64,000 bases of DNA from Chloroflexota bacterium (GTDB taxonomy: Bacteria; Chloroflexota; Anaerolineae; B4-G1): assembly GCA_024232355.1 (NCBI GenBank), contig JAAEPW010000386.1, positions 17,363 to 81,362 of the forward strand. The letters are read 5' to 3'. Within the stretch, counting starts at the first letter, position 1, and each line of letters starts with the position of its first letter. The position numbers were made by a program, and so were the translations under genes. A model generated the notes under the pieces. The model did not search any database. It had not been told where the DNA came from and saw only the letters and a program-made list of their open reading frames with translations. Below, piece after piece: positions 1 through 8,903 of this stretch.

Positions 1-389
1 GGACCTCGTTTGAGGACTTTGTTCCTTCGCTGACTATGCCAGACTTTTACCGAAAACTGGACGCATTTGTGCTTCCTTCGCGTTCTCAACCCAATTGGGT
101 CGAGCAGTTTGGGCGGGTCCTGATCGAGGCGATGGCTTGTGGTGTGCCCGTGATCGGCTCTGATTGTGGTGAGATTCCCAACGTGATCGGCGACGCCGGT
201 TTGGTCTTTCCTGAGGATGATGCCGACGCCTTGCAGAAACACCTGATGCTTTTAATGAGTGACCTCGGGTTACGAACTGATCTGATTCGGCGTGGGCGAG
301 AGCGGGTGTTGGATCAATTTACCCAGGCGCAGATTGCCGCGCAGACAGTGACCGTTTACCGAGAAATGATCAATGATGAATACCAATGA
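1..389 (+). CDS. Glycosyltransferase, GT-B fold (C-terminal part, cut by window edge)
   Basis: The reading frame is open from base 3, so the gene begins upstream of the window. The visible ~128 residues are the nucleotide-sugar-binding half of a group 1/GT4-type glycosyltransferase. The E-x7-E motif (EQFGRVLIE) is followed by AMACGVPVIGS and a GLVFPEDDADAL stretch, as expected for that half. The family transfers a sugar from an activated donor, usually for envelope polysaccharide or glycolipid; the acceptor cannot be read from this fragment. Glutamine synthetase starts 22 bases after its stop. The internal ATG at base 36 is not the true start, because homology continues upstream of it. Confidence 0.85.
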   Translation, partial: TSFEDFVPSLTMPDFYRKLDAFVLPSRSQPNWVEQFGRVLIEAMACGVPVIGSDCGEIPNVIGDAGLVFPEDDADALQKHLMLLMSDLGLRTDLIRRGRERVLDQFTQAQIAAQTVTVYREMINDEYQ

Positions 390-411
390 GCAACTTATAA
401 AAGGAGAGTAA

Positions 412-1833
412 ATGTTTACCACATTCAAAGAGGCACGACGTTTCATAGAAGAGAACGATGTGCAAATGATAGATCTCAAGTTTGCAGATCTTTGGGGGCG
501 TTGGCATCATCTGACAATTCCCCAGAACCAATTCACTACCGAGCTGATGGAGGATGGTGTTGGCTTTGATGGCTCTGCGGTGGGTTTGAAATCGGTCAAA
601 GCCGGTGACATGGTACTAGTGCCTGTTCTTTCGACCGGATTCACCGACCCATTTTGGAACGTGTCCACCCTTAGTTTTATATGCACTACCCTGGAGGCGG
701 ATACCAAAGAGGCCTTTCCCAACGACCCGCGCAACATTGCTCGTCGTGCTGAAGAGTGTCTGATCGAAAGTGGCATCGCCGATCGGAGCTTGTGGGGACC
801 AGAATTTGAGTTTTACGTTTTTGATAGTGTGGCGTACGAGAATGAGATGAATCGTTCTGGATATAGCGTTGAATCGGGTGAAGCTGCCTGGGGCAGTGGT
901 GCAGGGGGACATGGTCATTATATTCCGCTTCATGGCGGTTACCACGCGATTCCTCCCAAGGATACGCTCTATAATTTACGCAGTGAAATGCTCATGCACC
1001 TCCAAGCAATGGGTGTACCGGTCAAGTATCATCACCATGAAGTGGGCGGACCAGGGCAGTGTGAAATCGAGACGCCGATGGTAGGTCTGCTGGATGCGGG
1101 TGATATGACGATGATCGTCAAATATGTGACCAAAATGATCGCTCACCGTCACGGACAGACCGTGACTTTTATGCCCAAGCCGATTTATGGTGAGGCGGGG
1201 TCAGGGATGCATTTTCACCAACACCTGTTTAATGGGACTCGGAACGTTTTTTATGATGCCAATGGCTATAGTCTATTGAGCCAAACAGCCCTACACTATA
1301 TCGGTGGGTTGTTGCTTCATGGCCCGGCGATACTGGCTTTTACGAATCCCAGCACCAATTCCTACCGGCGGCTCGTGCCTGGTTTTGAGGCCCCTGTCAA
1401 CGCTTTCTTCTCCAGTGGTAATCGGAGTGCCGCTGTGCGTATTCCGCGCTATGCTATCCAACCGGACCAAGTACGGATCGAATTCCGCCCACCGGATGCC
1501 ACTGGCAACGTTTACCTGGCACTGGCTGCACAACTCTTGGCCGGAATGGATGGTATTCGCCGCCAGATTGATCCCACGGAGGCGGGTTTTGGGCCGATAG
1601 ATGCAGACGTTTTCTCGTGGACCGATGAACAACGAAAGGCAATTCATCCACTGCCCGCTTCACTCAAAGAGTCTTTGGACTTTTTGACAGATGATTGTGA
1701 TTTCTTGCTGGCCGGAGACGTTTTCAGTCAAGATTTGATCGAGCGTTGGATTGCTTTTAAAATGGATTGTGAATACTATCAAGTGCGAAACCGTCCACAT
1801 CCTTATGAAATGGAACTCTATTTCGACGTGTGA
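412..1833 (+). CDS. glnA: Glutamine synthetase type I
   Basis: 473 residues, the usual GSI length, with AAGGAGAG ahead of the ATG. It makes glutamine from glutamate, ammonia and ATP. Visible signatures: GPGQCEIE (metal and substrate loop), TFMPKPIYGEAGSGMHFHQHL region with the catalytic Glu and His residues, NPSTNSYRRLVPGFEAPV (ATP and glutamate site) and RIEFRPPDATGN. The tail PHPYEMELYFDV is typical of type I enzymes. The C-terminal part lacks the NLYDL adenylylation tyrosine motif; the comparable region reads DADVFSWTDEQRKAI. Control by GlnE-type adenylylation is therefore unlikely. A consensus promoter for the next operon begins just after its stop codon. Confidence 0.95.
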   Translation: MFTTFKEARRFIEENDVQMIDLKFADLWGRWHHLTIPQNQFTTELMEDGVGFDGSAVGLKSVKAGDMVLVPVLSTGFTDPFWNVSTLSFICTTLEADTKEAFPNDPRNIARRAEECLIESGIADRSLWGPEFEFYVFDSVAYENEMNRSGYSVESGEAAWGSGAGGHGHYIPLHGGYHAIPPKDTLYNLRSEMLMHLQAMGVPVKYHHHEVGGPGQCEIETPMVGLLDAGDMTMIVKYVTKMIAHRHGQTVTFMPKPIYGEAGSGMHFHQHLFNGTRNVFYDANGYSLLSQTALHYIGGLLLHGPAILAFTNPSTNSYRRLVPGFEAPVNAFFSSGNRSAAVRIPRYAIQPDQVRIEFRPPDATGNVYLALAAQLLAGMDGIRRQIDPTEAGFGPIDADVFSWTDEQRKAIHPLPASLKESLDFLTDDCDFLLAGDVFSQDLIERWIAFKMDCEYYQVRNRPHPYEMELYFDV

Positions 1834-1835
1834 CG

Positions 1836-1864
1836 TTGACACCTGGTGACTCTCGGACTATAAT
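1836..1864 (+). promoter_or_regulatory. Consensus sigma-70-type promoter for the kinase operon
   Basis: TTGACA (1836-1841), a 17-base spacer and TATAAT (1859-1864) match the housekeeping consensus exactly. Transcription should start near 1871. It sits immediately after the glutamine synthetase stop and faces the deoxynucleoside kinase at 1939, so it probably drives the run of genes at 1939-7999. Confidence 0.85.
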
Positions 1865-1878
1865 CATAAAGTACAATC

Positions 1879-1914
1879 AGACTTCGAAAGTCTCAAAAAA
1901 GACTTTCGAAGTCT
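1879..1914 (+). promoter_or_regulatory. Perfect 5'-leader hairpin upstream of deoxynucleoside kinase
   Basis: AGACTTCGAAAGTCT (1879-1893) pairs perfectly with AGACTTTCGAAGTCT (1900-1914) around a six-base loop. There is no T run after it, so it is a poor terminator. It would lie at about +8 to +43 of the transcript from the 1836 promoter, ten bases before the GGAGG ribosome site (1925-1929). It could stabilise the mRNA, act on translation, or be a copy of a dispersed palindromic repeat. Confidence 0.7.
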
Positions 1915-1938
1915 TAATGGGCATGGAGGTCCTCGTTA

Positions 1939-2823
1939 ATGCGACATTTCTTTCTTGCTATCGAAGGTGTTATTGGAGTCGGAAAAACCACATTGGCTCG
2001 TTTGTTGCATTCTCGTTTTAAAGCCGAATTGCTATTGGAGGCATTTGAGGAAAATCCCTTCCTCTCTGATTTCTACGGCGACCGTGCTCGATATGCTTTC
2101 CAGACTCAGATGTTTTTTCTGTTGAGCCGGTACCGGCAACAGCAAGTCGCGCCGACTCTTTTGACGCGCACGCCTCTCGTTGGAGACTATACCTTTGCCA
2201 AAGACAGCCTGTTTGCCCGGATGAATTTGGAAGGTGACGAATTGGATGTGTACAAGCAGCTATACACGGTTCTCGCCGACCGTGCGCCCATCCCTGATCT
2301 CGTCGTCTATTTGCGGGCCAGTACAGACTTGCTGATGATGCGGATTGCGATGCGTGATCGCGCCTACGAACGCGAGATGGATCGGGTGTACATTGAATCT
2401 CTGCGGCAAGCCTACGAGCGTCACTTTTCTGATTATACTCGGACACCGTTGCTGGTTGTTGATGTTGCTGATTTGGACTATGTTCAGGATCCGAGTGCCT
2501 TGGCTTTTATCGAAGGTCAAATACGGACAGCGCTTGGTGTGGGGGTCTATCAACGGCCTTTGCCACAGATGGAATCGACTAGCTATCTTGAGCGTATCGA
2601 GGGGCCGGCAACTTTGATCAACACCAATCACTTGACAACGAGATGGGAGACGGTAGGTGAATTTTTGGCGGCGAACGAGGCGTTGGGGCGAGTGGGATCT
2701 GCCTTGGCTGATGACGCAGCGAAAAGTTATGGGGCGGAACTTGGGGCAGCGTTGCAGGATACGATGGATCGGCTACAACGGATGGCTCAGACGGTTGGTG
2801 TTGATTTGCAAAGGGGAGCATAG
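1939..2823 (+). CDS. Deoxynucleoside kinase family protein, long form
   Basis: 294 residues. The N-terminal ~215 residues match the dNK family (deoxyadenosine/deoxyguanosine/deoxycytidine kinases), which phosphorylate salvaged deoxynucleosides with ATP. The P-loop reads EGVIGVGKTT. FLLSRYRQQQ and GDYTFAKDSLFA follow, the latter in the place of the usual DRS-type motif, and a lid region (MRDRAYEREM) comes later. About 80 extra residues at the C-terminus are rich in Ala and Glu and have no partner in the second kinase at 4512. GGAGG lies nine bases before the ATG. First gene after the consensus promoter. Which deoxynucleoside it prefers cannot be told by eye. Confidence 0.88.
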   Translation: MRHFFLAIEGVIGVGKTTLARLLHSRFKAELLLEAFEENPFLSDFYGDRARYAFQTQMFFLLSRYRQQQVAPTLLTRTPLVGDYTFAKDSLFARMNLEGDELDVYKQLYTVLADRAPIPDLVVYLRASTDLLMMRIAMRDRAYEREMDRVYIESLRQAYERHFSDYTRTPLLVVDVADLDYVQDPSALAFIEGQIRTALGVGVYQRPLPQMESTSYLERIEGPATLINTNHLTTRWETVGEFLAANEALGRVGSALADDAAKSYGAELGAALQDTMDRLQRMAQTVGVDLQRGA

Positions 2824-2848
2824 AAAGACCGGATAGAAGGATGGGAGT

Positions 2849-4507
2849 ATGACTCACGTATTGGTTCTCGAGGATGAACTGAGTATCCGCAAGACCTTTC
2901 AAACGTTTCTGGAAGAACAAGGTTACAACGTGACCGTTGGGGACAGCTTGTTCCGAGTGGAATCGTTTCTGATTGAACACTCTTGCGACGTCGTTCTGGT
3001 CGATATTGCTTTGTCTAACACCAGTGGCCTAAATATGCTACAACAGGTGCGCCAGATTGATGAGAATATTCCCATTATCTTGAGTGCTGGGGAGTCGGAC
3101 GTATCTTTGGCGGCTGACGCGATGTTGCACGGTGCATATGATTATGTGATCAAACCGATCACTCAGCAAGTGCTGACCCATGTTGTTGGTCGCGCCGTGG
3201 AAAAAAAGCGCTTACTGGATGACAATCGTCGTCTGGAGGTGGAGAACCAGAAAAATGCATCATTGTATCAAGAGACCAACCGTCGTTTAACTGAAGCCCG
3301 GCTTATCCAAGAGATGATGCTGGCGGCAACCTCGACTCTTGATTTTGATTTGGTGCTTGAACGCACCGTCAAAGCGCTGCACCGGGCATTAAAAATTGAT
3401 CGTCTTGGATTTTTATTACCTGATGAGAAAAAAGGTGTGTTAGAGTTGCATCCATCTCTGGTTGGTTTTACTGGGAATGTGTTTCGTATTCCTATCGAGG
3501 GCAGTTTTGTCGGACGGGCTTTTCAAACAGGGCGGCCGGTGCTGGTGCAGGATACGGTTCAGACACCCGCTTATTTTGACCAAACACCCGACGTCCGTTC
3601 CGCACTGGCTGCACCAGTACGTGTTGGTGGGCGTATTGTCGCAGTGCTACATGCGGAGAGTCCTGATAAAAATGCCTTTGGTGAGGATAAATTGCGCCTT
3701 TTTGCGACGATCGCCGGACAGTTGGGGGTGGCGTTGGATAACGCGCGGCTCTACCAAAGGCTAGGGGCGCAAGCTGCCGAACTGTCACAAGCTTATGAGG
3801 AGTTGCGGGAAATCAATCGTCTGCGCACCGAATTGGTGCAGAACGTGGGACATGAACTGCGTACACCATTGGGTTTGGTCAAGGGATATGTCGAATTGCT
3901 ATTGGCGGGCGACTTGGGGGATATTCCCAATAATCAGAGGACTGCACTGGAAGTTGTCCGCGCACGCGCTGCCTCTCTGGAGCGCCTGATTCACAACCTG
4001 ACGGTATTGCAATCAGTGCCCAGAGAAGCCTTGACGTTGGCTTCAATGTCGATCGACAAAGTGCTCGGACACGTGTTGGCCGAGTATCGGCTCTCTGCCC
4101 AAAAAGCGGGTGTTGTATTTCGGGATGAATTCACGGTGGATCTACCACTTGTGATGGGAGATCGGACCAGGTTGCACTTGGTCTTGAGTCATCTGGCAGA
4201 CAATGCCGTCAAGTTTAGTCCTGATGGTGGAACCATCGCCGTTTGTGCTTGGGCAGATCAGGAGAGGGTCTTTGTCTCGATTGCCGATGAGGGGATTGGT
4301 ATTCCATTTGAGCATCGAAAGCGCATCTTTGAGCGATTTTATCAGGTGGATGGCAGCGCTAGTCGTCGCTTTGGCGGCATGGGGGTTGGATTGGCCTTGG
4401 TGTGGGAAATCATCGAGGCTCACGATGGGACAGTAGATGTTGAAAGTGAACCGGGAAAAGGCAGCATATTTACCATTGCTTTGCCTCGGGCCGATAGGAT
4501 AGATTAA
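2849..4507 (+). CDS. Hybrid receiver-GAF-histidine kinase
   Basis: 552 residues without membrane segments, so cytoplasmic. The order is unusual: a receiver domain comes first (phospho-acceptor Asp52 in VLVDIAL, Lys in YVIKPI), then a coiled coil near 110-150, a GAF domain (about 155-305), HisKA with His335 in VGHELRTPLG, and HATPase (DNAVKFS, DEGIGIP, GGMGVGLAL). A receiver ahead of the kinase core suggests that an upstream kinase phosphorylates it and gates its activity. The GAF domain may sense a small ligand or redox state. It lies 25 bases after one deoxynucleoside kinase and four bases before another, so it is cotranscribed with both. Confidence 0.92.
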   Translation: MTHVLVLEDELSIRKTFQTFLEEQGYNVTVGDSLFRVESFLIEHSCDVVLVDIALSNTSGLNMLQQVRQIDENIPIILSAGESDVSLAADAMLHGAYDYVIKPITQQVLTHVVGRAVEKKRLLDDNRRLEVENQKNASLYQETNRRLTEARLIQEMMLAATSTLDFDLVLERTVKALHRALKIDRLGFLLPDEKKGVLELHPSLVGFTGNVFRIPIEGSFVGRAFQTGRPVLVQDTVQTPAYFDQTPDVRSALAAPVRVGGRIVAVLHAESPDKNAFGEDKLRLFATIAGQLGVALDNARLYQRLGAQAAELSQAYEELREINRLRTELVQNVGHELRTPLGLVKGYVELLLAGDLGDIPNNQRTALEVVRARAASLERLIHNLTVLQSVPREALTLASMSIDKVLGHVLAEYRLSAQKAGVVFRDEFTVDLPLVMGDRTRLHLVLSHLADNAVKFSPDGGTIAVCAWADQERVFVSIADEGIGIPFEHRKRIFERFYQVDGSASRRFGGMGVGLALVWEIIEAHDGTVDVESEPGKGSIFTIALPRADRID

Positions 4508-4511
4508 CAAG

Positions 4512-5153
4512 ATGAAACGTTTTGTCGCTATAGCTGGCAATATTGGGGTAGGCAAATCTACCTTATCCGGGTTGTTGAGTAAACGGTTGCACTGGGATCC
4601 TTTTCTCGAAGCGGTTGATGATAACCCATATCTGGCTGACTTTTATGAGGATATGCGCCGCTGGAGTTTTCATTCGCAAATATATTTTCTCTCGCGTCGT
4701 CTGCGTCACCATTGGCAGTTGCTTCGACACGCCAACTCTGTGATTCAGGATCGCACCGTCTATGAAGACGCCGAGATATTTGCTCGCAATCTCTACCGCC
4801 AAGGATCGATGGATGAGCGGGACTATCAAAGCTACTGGGAGTTGTATCAAGTCGTGATTACAGTGTTGCCCCCGCCTGACCTGATCGTATACTTGCGGGG
4901 TTCTGTTCCCATGTGTTTGGAGCGAATTCATCATCGGGGACGTTCCTATGAACAGAATATTGAGGTGGCCTATTTAGAACAACTCCACGAATTGTACGAG
5001 GAATGGATCAACGGATTTACTCTTTGTCCTGTGTTAAGTGTGCCATCTGATGATTTGGATTTTCTATCGAATCCCGAGCACCTGGAACTGGTTACAGATA
5101 AAATTCTAGAGAAACTTCAAGGGCGGGAGGAGGTCGTATTCGACACCCGATGA
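4512..5153 (+). CDS. Deoxynucleoside kinase (dAdo/dCyd kinase-like)
   Basis: 213 residues, the standard length of bacterial dNK enzymes. The P-loop is AGNIGVGKSTL. Substrate-site segments follow: FLEAVDDNPYLADFYEDM, SQIYFLSRRLRH, and QDRTVYEDAEIFARNL, which carries the Glu-Asp-Arg-type catalytic DRT motif. The lid is RIHHRGRSYEQNI. It should phosphorylate deoxyadenosine and/or deoxycytidine. It is clearly related to the longer kinase at 1939, so these are diverged paralogues with a sensor kinase between them. Its stop overlaps the next start (ATGA at 5150-5153), showing translational coupling to a second sensor kinase. Confidence 0.93.
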   Translation: MKRFVAIAGNIGVGKSTLSGLLSKRLHWDPFLEAVDDNPYLADFYEDMRRWSFHSQIYFLSRRLRHHWQLLRHANSVIQDRTVYEDAEIFARNLYRQGSMDERDYQSYWELYQVVITVLPPPDLIVYLRGSVPMCLERIHHRGRSYEQNIEVAYLEQLHELYEEWINGFTLCPVLSVPSDDLDFLSNPEHLELVTDKILEKLQGREEVVFDTR

Positions 5154-6766
5154 CGAACGAAATCTCGAATCTAAAATCCCAGATACGCGAGCTGACTTTT
5201 CTCCACGAAACCAGCCAGGTACTCACGGCCACCCTCGATCTGGATGGTGTATTGCGGTCTTTGATGACCCAAGTGCGGGATTACTTTCAGGTCGAAGCGG
5301 CCTCGGTTGCCTTGCTGGAGGAAGAGACTGGAGATGCTGTATTTCGCATTGCGGTCGGTAAGGCGGCTGAGGAGGTGGTTGGATTACGTATGGGGCCTGG
5401 TGAAGGAGTTGTGGGCTGGGTCATCCAAACCGGGCAGCTAGAATTGGTACCTATTGCCCATGACGATGAACGTTTCTATACCGGCATAGATGACACGACA
5501 GATTTTCACGCGCACGCAATGCTCGCCATTCCGATCAAGATCGAGGGGCAGACCATTGGCGTGATTGAGGTGCTCAATCCTGCTGCGGGAGTTTTTGACC
5601 CGGATGCACGGCGACTTTTGATTGCTGTAGCCGATCTGGCTGCTGTTGCTATCCGTAACGCCGAGCTCTACGAGCGCGTGAGGCGAGCCGAGCGCCGTTA
5701 CGAAAGCCTCTTTAGCGAAAGCACTGATCCGATCGTAGTGCTAGACCTGGAGGGTGAGATTCTAAATCTCAATCAGAGAATGGTTGAAATGTTTCCCCAA
5801 CCTGGGACGCAGTTGCTCGGTACTGATATTTGCGATTTGCTTGAAACGGGACGTGGGGAATGTCGCGCAGCTATAGGGCAGATTCAGGCAGGTGAGAGCC
5901 TCAAGGTAGAGACGAGTCTGCAAGTGTTGGTGCCGTATGACCAGCAAGCTCGTAGCCTGGAGACCACTATGGCCAAGATTGATTATGGTGGTCGAGATGC
6001 TATTCAGTGGGTTTGGCACGATATCTCGGAGCGGGTCGCATTGGAACAGATGCGCGAGGATATCACTCATATGATCGTTCACGATTTGCGAAATCCGTTG
6101 GGCAGCATGACGAGCAGTTTACAGTTGATATATAATGCTTTTGTTGAACGCGACCAGACGTTACCTCTGATGAAACTGTTGGGTATCGCGATGCGTAGCG
6201 GGCAAAAGCTGTATCGCTTGATTGATTCACTGTTGGATCTGGGCCGGATGGAAGCCGGCGAGACTGATTTGAACAAGACCCTGGTGCGTCCCGAATCGCT
6301 CGTTCACGAAGCGATGGAGCAAGTTCATCCGTTGACGTTAACCAAAGGTCAAACCCTGTCGGCACGGCTTGTTCCAAACTTGCCCAGAATCTTGGTCGAC
6401 GAAGCTTTGATTTTGCGCGTATTGACGAATTTGATGGATAATGCGATAAAATTTACTTCGTACGGAGGAAAAATCACAATTGGGGTAGAACCAGTCGATG
6501 GAGAATTGCAGTTTACTGTAGCGGATACCGGTCTCGGCATTCCGCACCAAGATCGCCAACGTATCTTTGATCGTTTTGCGCGCCTGGAAAGCGCCGATGG
6601 TGTCAAGGGTACTGGAATCGGTTTGGCTTTTTGCAAACTGGCTGTAGAGGCCCATAGGGGGCGTATCTGGGTCGAGAGCGAGGTGGGGCGTGGGGCGACT
6701 TTTTACTTTACTTTACCATTAGAGATAGATATAGAGAATCATCTTTCCAGCTTGGAGATCTCATAA
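5150..6766 (+). CDS. GAF-PAS sensor histidine kinase
   Basis: 538 residues, no signal peptide or membrane helix. A short coiled N-terminus is followed by a GAF domain (about 20-180), a PAS domain (about 185-300), HisKA with the phospho-acceptor His311 in MIVHDLRNPLG, and HATPase with NLMDNAIKFT, ADTGLGIP and GTGIGLAF boxes. A soluble sensor kinase; its ligand and partner are not visible. No response regulator with an output domain lies nearby on this strand, so it may signal to the receiver-first kinase at 2849 or to a distant regulator. Start fixed by the four-base overlap with the deoxynucleoside kinase. Confidence 0.92.
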   Translation: MTNEISNLKSQIRELTFLHETSQVLTATLDLDGVLRSLMTQVRDYFQVEAASVALLEEETGDAVFRIAVGKAAEEVVGLRMGPGEGVVGWVIQTGQLELVPIAHDDERFYTGIDDTTDFHAHAMLAIPIKIEGQTIGVIEVLNPAAGVFDPDARRLLIAVADLAAVAIRNAELYERVRRAERRYESLFSESTDPIVVLDLEGEILNLNQRMVEMFPQPGTQLLGTDICDLLETGRGECRAAIGQIQAGESLKVETSLQVLVPYDQQARSLETTMAKIDYGGRDAIQWVWHDISERVALEQMREDITHMIVHDLRNPLGSMTSSLQLIYNAFVERDQTLPLMKLLGIAMRSGQKLYRLIDSLLDLGRMEAGETDLNKTLVRPESLVHEAMEQVHPLTLTKGQTLSARLVPNLPRILVDEALILRVLTNLMDNAIKFTSYGGKITIGVEPVDGELQFTVADTGLGIPHQDRQRIFDRFARLESADGVKGTGIGLAFCKLAVEAHRGRIWVESEVGRGATFYFTLPLEIDIENHLSSLEIS

Positions 6767-7999
6767 ATGACCGAACATTTGTATTATGGCGACTCGTACT
6801 GTGCGCACTTTTCTGCTCGCGTGATCGAGCAATTGACGTGGGAGGAACGTCCGGCTGTCGTTCTCGATCAGACTGCTTTTTATCCCACGTCTGGTGGTCA
6901 GCCAGCAGACTGGGGAACGTTGGGTGGAATAGCAGTGATTGATGTCGCTGTGCGAGAACTTGATGGAGCTATCGTTCATATCTTGGCGCATGATCTGGTT
7001 GATGTGGAGGTCGATGGCAAAATCGACTGGCCCCGTCGCTTTGACCATATGCAGCAGCACACGGGGCAGCATATCCTGTCTGCCGCCTTTGAGCAGTTGC
7101 TCGATGCCGATACCGTGGGTTTTCATCTTGGGGCCGAGATGTGCACAATAGACCTAAGCGTGGCCCGCCTAGAACCGGCAGCCGTGATACCGGTTGAGGA
7201 ATTGGTGAATCAGGTGGTATGGGAGAATCGTTTGGTTGATACACGCTTTATCAGCCCCGATGATCTGGCTGCACTTTCCTTGCGGCGTTCACCGACTGTT
7301 GTGGGCCCTATACGTATCGTGGATATTGCTGATTTTGACGTGAATCCCTGTGGTGGGACGCACGTTACCCGAACGGGCGAGATTGGGTTGATCAAAATTG
7401 TGCGTTTGGAATACCGTGGGGATGAAACGCGCGTCGAGTTTCTGTGCGGCAAGCGAGCACTCTACGATTATCGATCCAGGAACCAGATGATCGGTCAGTT
7501 GACTGATAGGCTAACTGTTGGTTATTGGGAGTTGGATCAAGCTGTGGAACGTCTGCAAATTGAGGGCAAGCGACTACGCAAAAATTTGCGCCGGGCACGC
7601 AAGCGATTGCTCAAGACAGAAGCCAGTGAATTGGCAGAGACTGCTATTGCCCTGGCCGACGAAAGCGGGCCGCGCCGTGTGGTCTGCAAGATTTGGGAGC
7701 GAACAGACGAAAAATCACCCGAGGACCTGCGTGATCTAGCCCAAGGGTTGGTGCAGCATCAAGATGTGTTGGCGATTTTGGCTGGTGTTGGCGAGGAACG
7801 CACCCATCTGATTTTTGCCAAAGGCTCTGAAATAGACCTGGACGTAGCCACACTGTTCCGAGATGCCTGTACACAGTTGGGAGGCAAAGGGGGTGGACGA
7901 CCCAATTGGGCGCAAGGTAGCGCCCCAGTGACCGATGTAGTTCGTGTCAGAACAGTGCTTGCAGACGCCTTGTCTTCTTTGGGAGTCTCTGTTTTCTAG
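6767..7999 (+). CDS. AlaX-type alanyl-tRNA editing protein (long form)
   Basis: 410 residues. The protein resembles the C-terminal half of alanyl-tRNA synthetase without its aminoacylation domain. It should hydrolyse Ser- or Gly-tRNA(Ala), protecting translation from mischarging. The zinc site of the editing domain is intact: His98 and His102 in HTGQHILS, Cys195 and His199 in CGGTH. The N-terminal TAFYPTSGGQPAD is the conserved substrate-side loop. A coiled coil rich in Arg and Lys (about 255-290) leads to a DHHA1-type domain ending with GGKGGGRPNWAQGS. The length matches AlaX-L proteins. The start codon follows the preceding stop with no gap, so it is in the same operon as the sensor kinase. 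Confidence 0.92.
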   Translation: MTEHLYYGDSYCAHFSARVIEQLTWEERPAVVLDQTAFYPTSGGQPADWGTLGGIAVIDVAVRELDGAIVHILAHDLVDVEVDGKIDWPRRFDHMQQHTGQHILSAAFEQLLDADTVGFHLGAEMCTIDLSVARLEPAAVIPVEELVNQVVWENRLVDTRFISPDDLAALSLRRSPTVVGPIRIVDIADFDVNPCGGTHVTRTGEIGLIKIVRLEYRGDETRVEFLCGKRALYDYRSRNQMIGQLTDRLTVGYWELDQAVERLQIEGKRLRKNLRRARKRLLKTEASELAETAIALADESGPRRVVCKIWERTDEKSPEDLRDLAQGLVQHQDVLAILAGVGEERTHLIFAKGSEIDLDVATLFRDACTQLGGKGGGRPNWAQGSAPVTDVVRVRTVLADALSSLGVSVF

Positions 8000-8036
8000 T
8001 ATCTGTCAAAAGTATGTTCAAAAGAGAGTATATCCT

Positions 8037-8894
8037 ATGAAAAAAATTGCATCAAATGTTTACGTTTCAACCGAATATCCTGGCGTCAATGTGGGCGTGG
8101 TCATTATGCCAGAGGGAGCTATTGCTGTTGATGCTCCAACGCTGCCTCATGACGCTCGTGCCTGGCGGGAACAGATTCTCAAAACCGCCCAAGTCCCTCT
8201 TCTGTATGTGGTGCTCACTGATGGTCATCCTGATCGGCTGTTGAGCGCGGGAATTCTTGCCAATGGTGCAGAGACGCCCATTGTTGCTACTCGCGCGGCT
8301 TTTAATCGGGCATCCGCCTATACGGATGGTTTCTGGCGCGGCGTCGTTGAAGGGTGGGTGCGTCGCTTTCCAGAGATCGCCAGTGAGGTGACAGGAACGC
8401 GCGGCGTATTGCCCGAGATCCTGTTTACCCGCGATTTGACGTTGCATAGCGGCGGAATGGGCGTGACCGTCAGGTCTGTTTCTGGGGCAGCGCCGGGCAG
8501 TGCCTGGGTTCGCTTACCAGAGCAGAACGTGCTTTTTACCGGTGACACCTTGGTCGTGGGAATCCCACCCGTCATAGTGGCGACCCCAGACACCAAGGCT
8601 TGGCTGAACGTGCTATCGTCGCTGCGACGTCCGAGCTTTGCCGAGACTATCGTGGTGCCTGGTCGTGGTCCACTTTGTGATTGTACCGCTACTCAACCAC
8701 TTAGTGAGTACATTGCTTTGGCGCGCCGTCGGGTGCGATCGTTGCAACCGACCAAAAATCAGCGACCTGATATGATGCCCGTGGTGGAAGAGATGATGTC
8801 ACATTTTTCCATTCCAGAGGACAGGCATGATTTGACCCAGCGTCGTGTCAAGGTGGGACTGGACCGGATACACGAAGAACTGAGATCGGATTAA
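8037..8894 (+). CDS. Metallo-beta-lactamase-fold protein with lost metal ligands
   Basis: 285 residues from ATG 8037, which has an AGAGAG purine stretch upstream; the longer frame from 7944 overlaps the AlaX gene and is less likely. The fold is recognisable: early strands NVGVVIMPEGAIAVDAP, LTDGHPDRL at the T-H-x-H-x-D-H position, TGDTLVVG, and VPGRGPLCD near the end. Key ligands are changed: the first His is Asp, the last His of the motif is Arg, the third-motif His is Ala (SGAAPGSAW) and the final VPGHGP His is Arg. Only one His and Asp of motif 1 and the TGD Asp remain. Probably a non-enzymatic or altered member. Follows AlaX by 37 bases. Confidence 0.75.
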   Translation: MKKIASNVYVSTEYPGVNVGVVIMPEGAIAVDAPTLPHDARAWREQILKTAQVPLLYVVLTDGHPDRLLSAGILANGAETPIVATRAAFNRASAYTDGFWRGVVEGWVRRFPEIASEVTGTRGVLPEILFTRDLTLHSGGMGVTVRSVSGAAPGSAWVRLPEQNVLFTGDTLVVGIPPVIVATPDTKAWLNVLSSLRRPSFAETIVVPGRGPLCDCTATQPLSEYIALARRRVRSLQPTKNQRPDMMPVVEEMMSHFSIPEDRHDLTQRRVKVGLDRIHEELRSD

Positions 8895-8903
8895 AAAGCC
8901 TTA

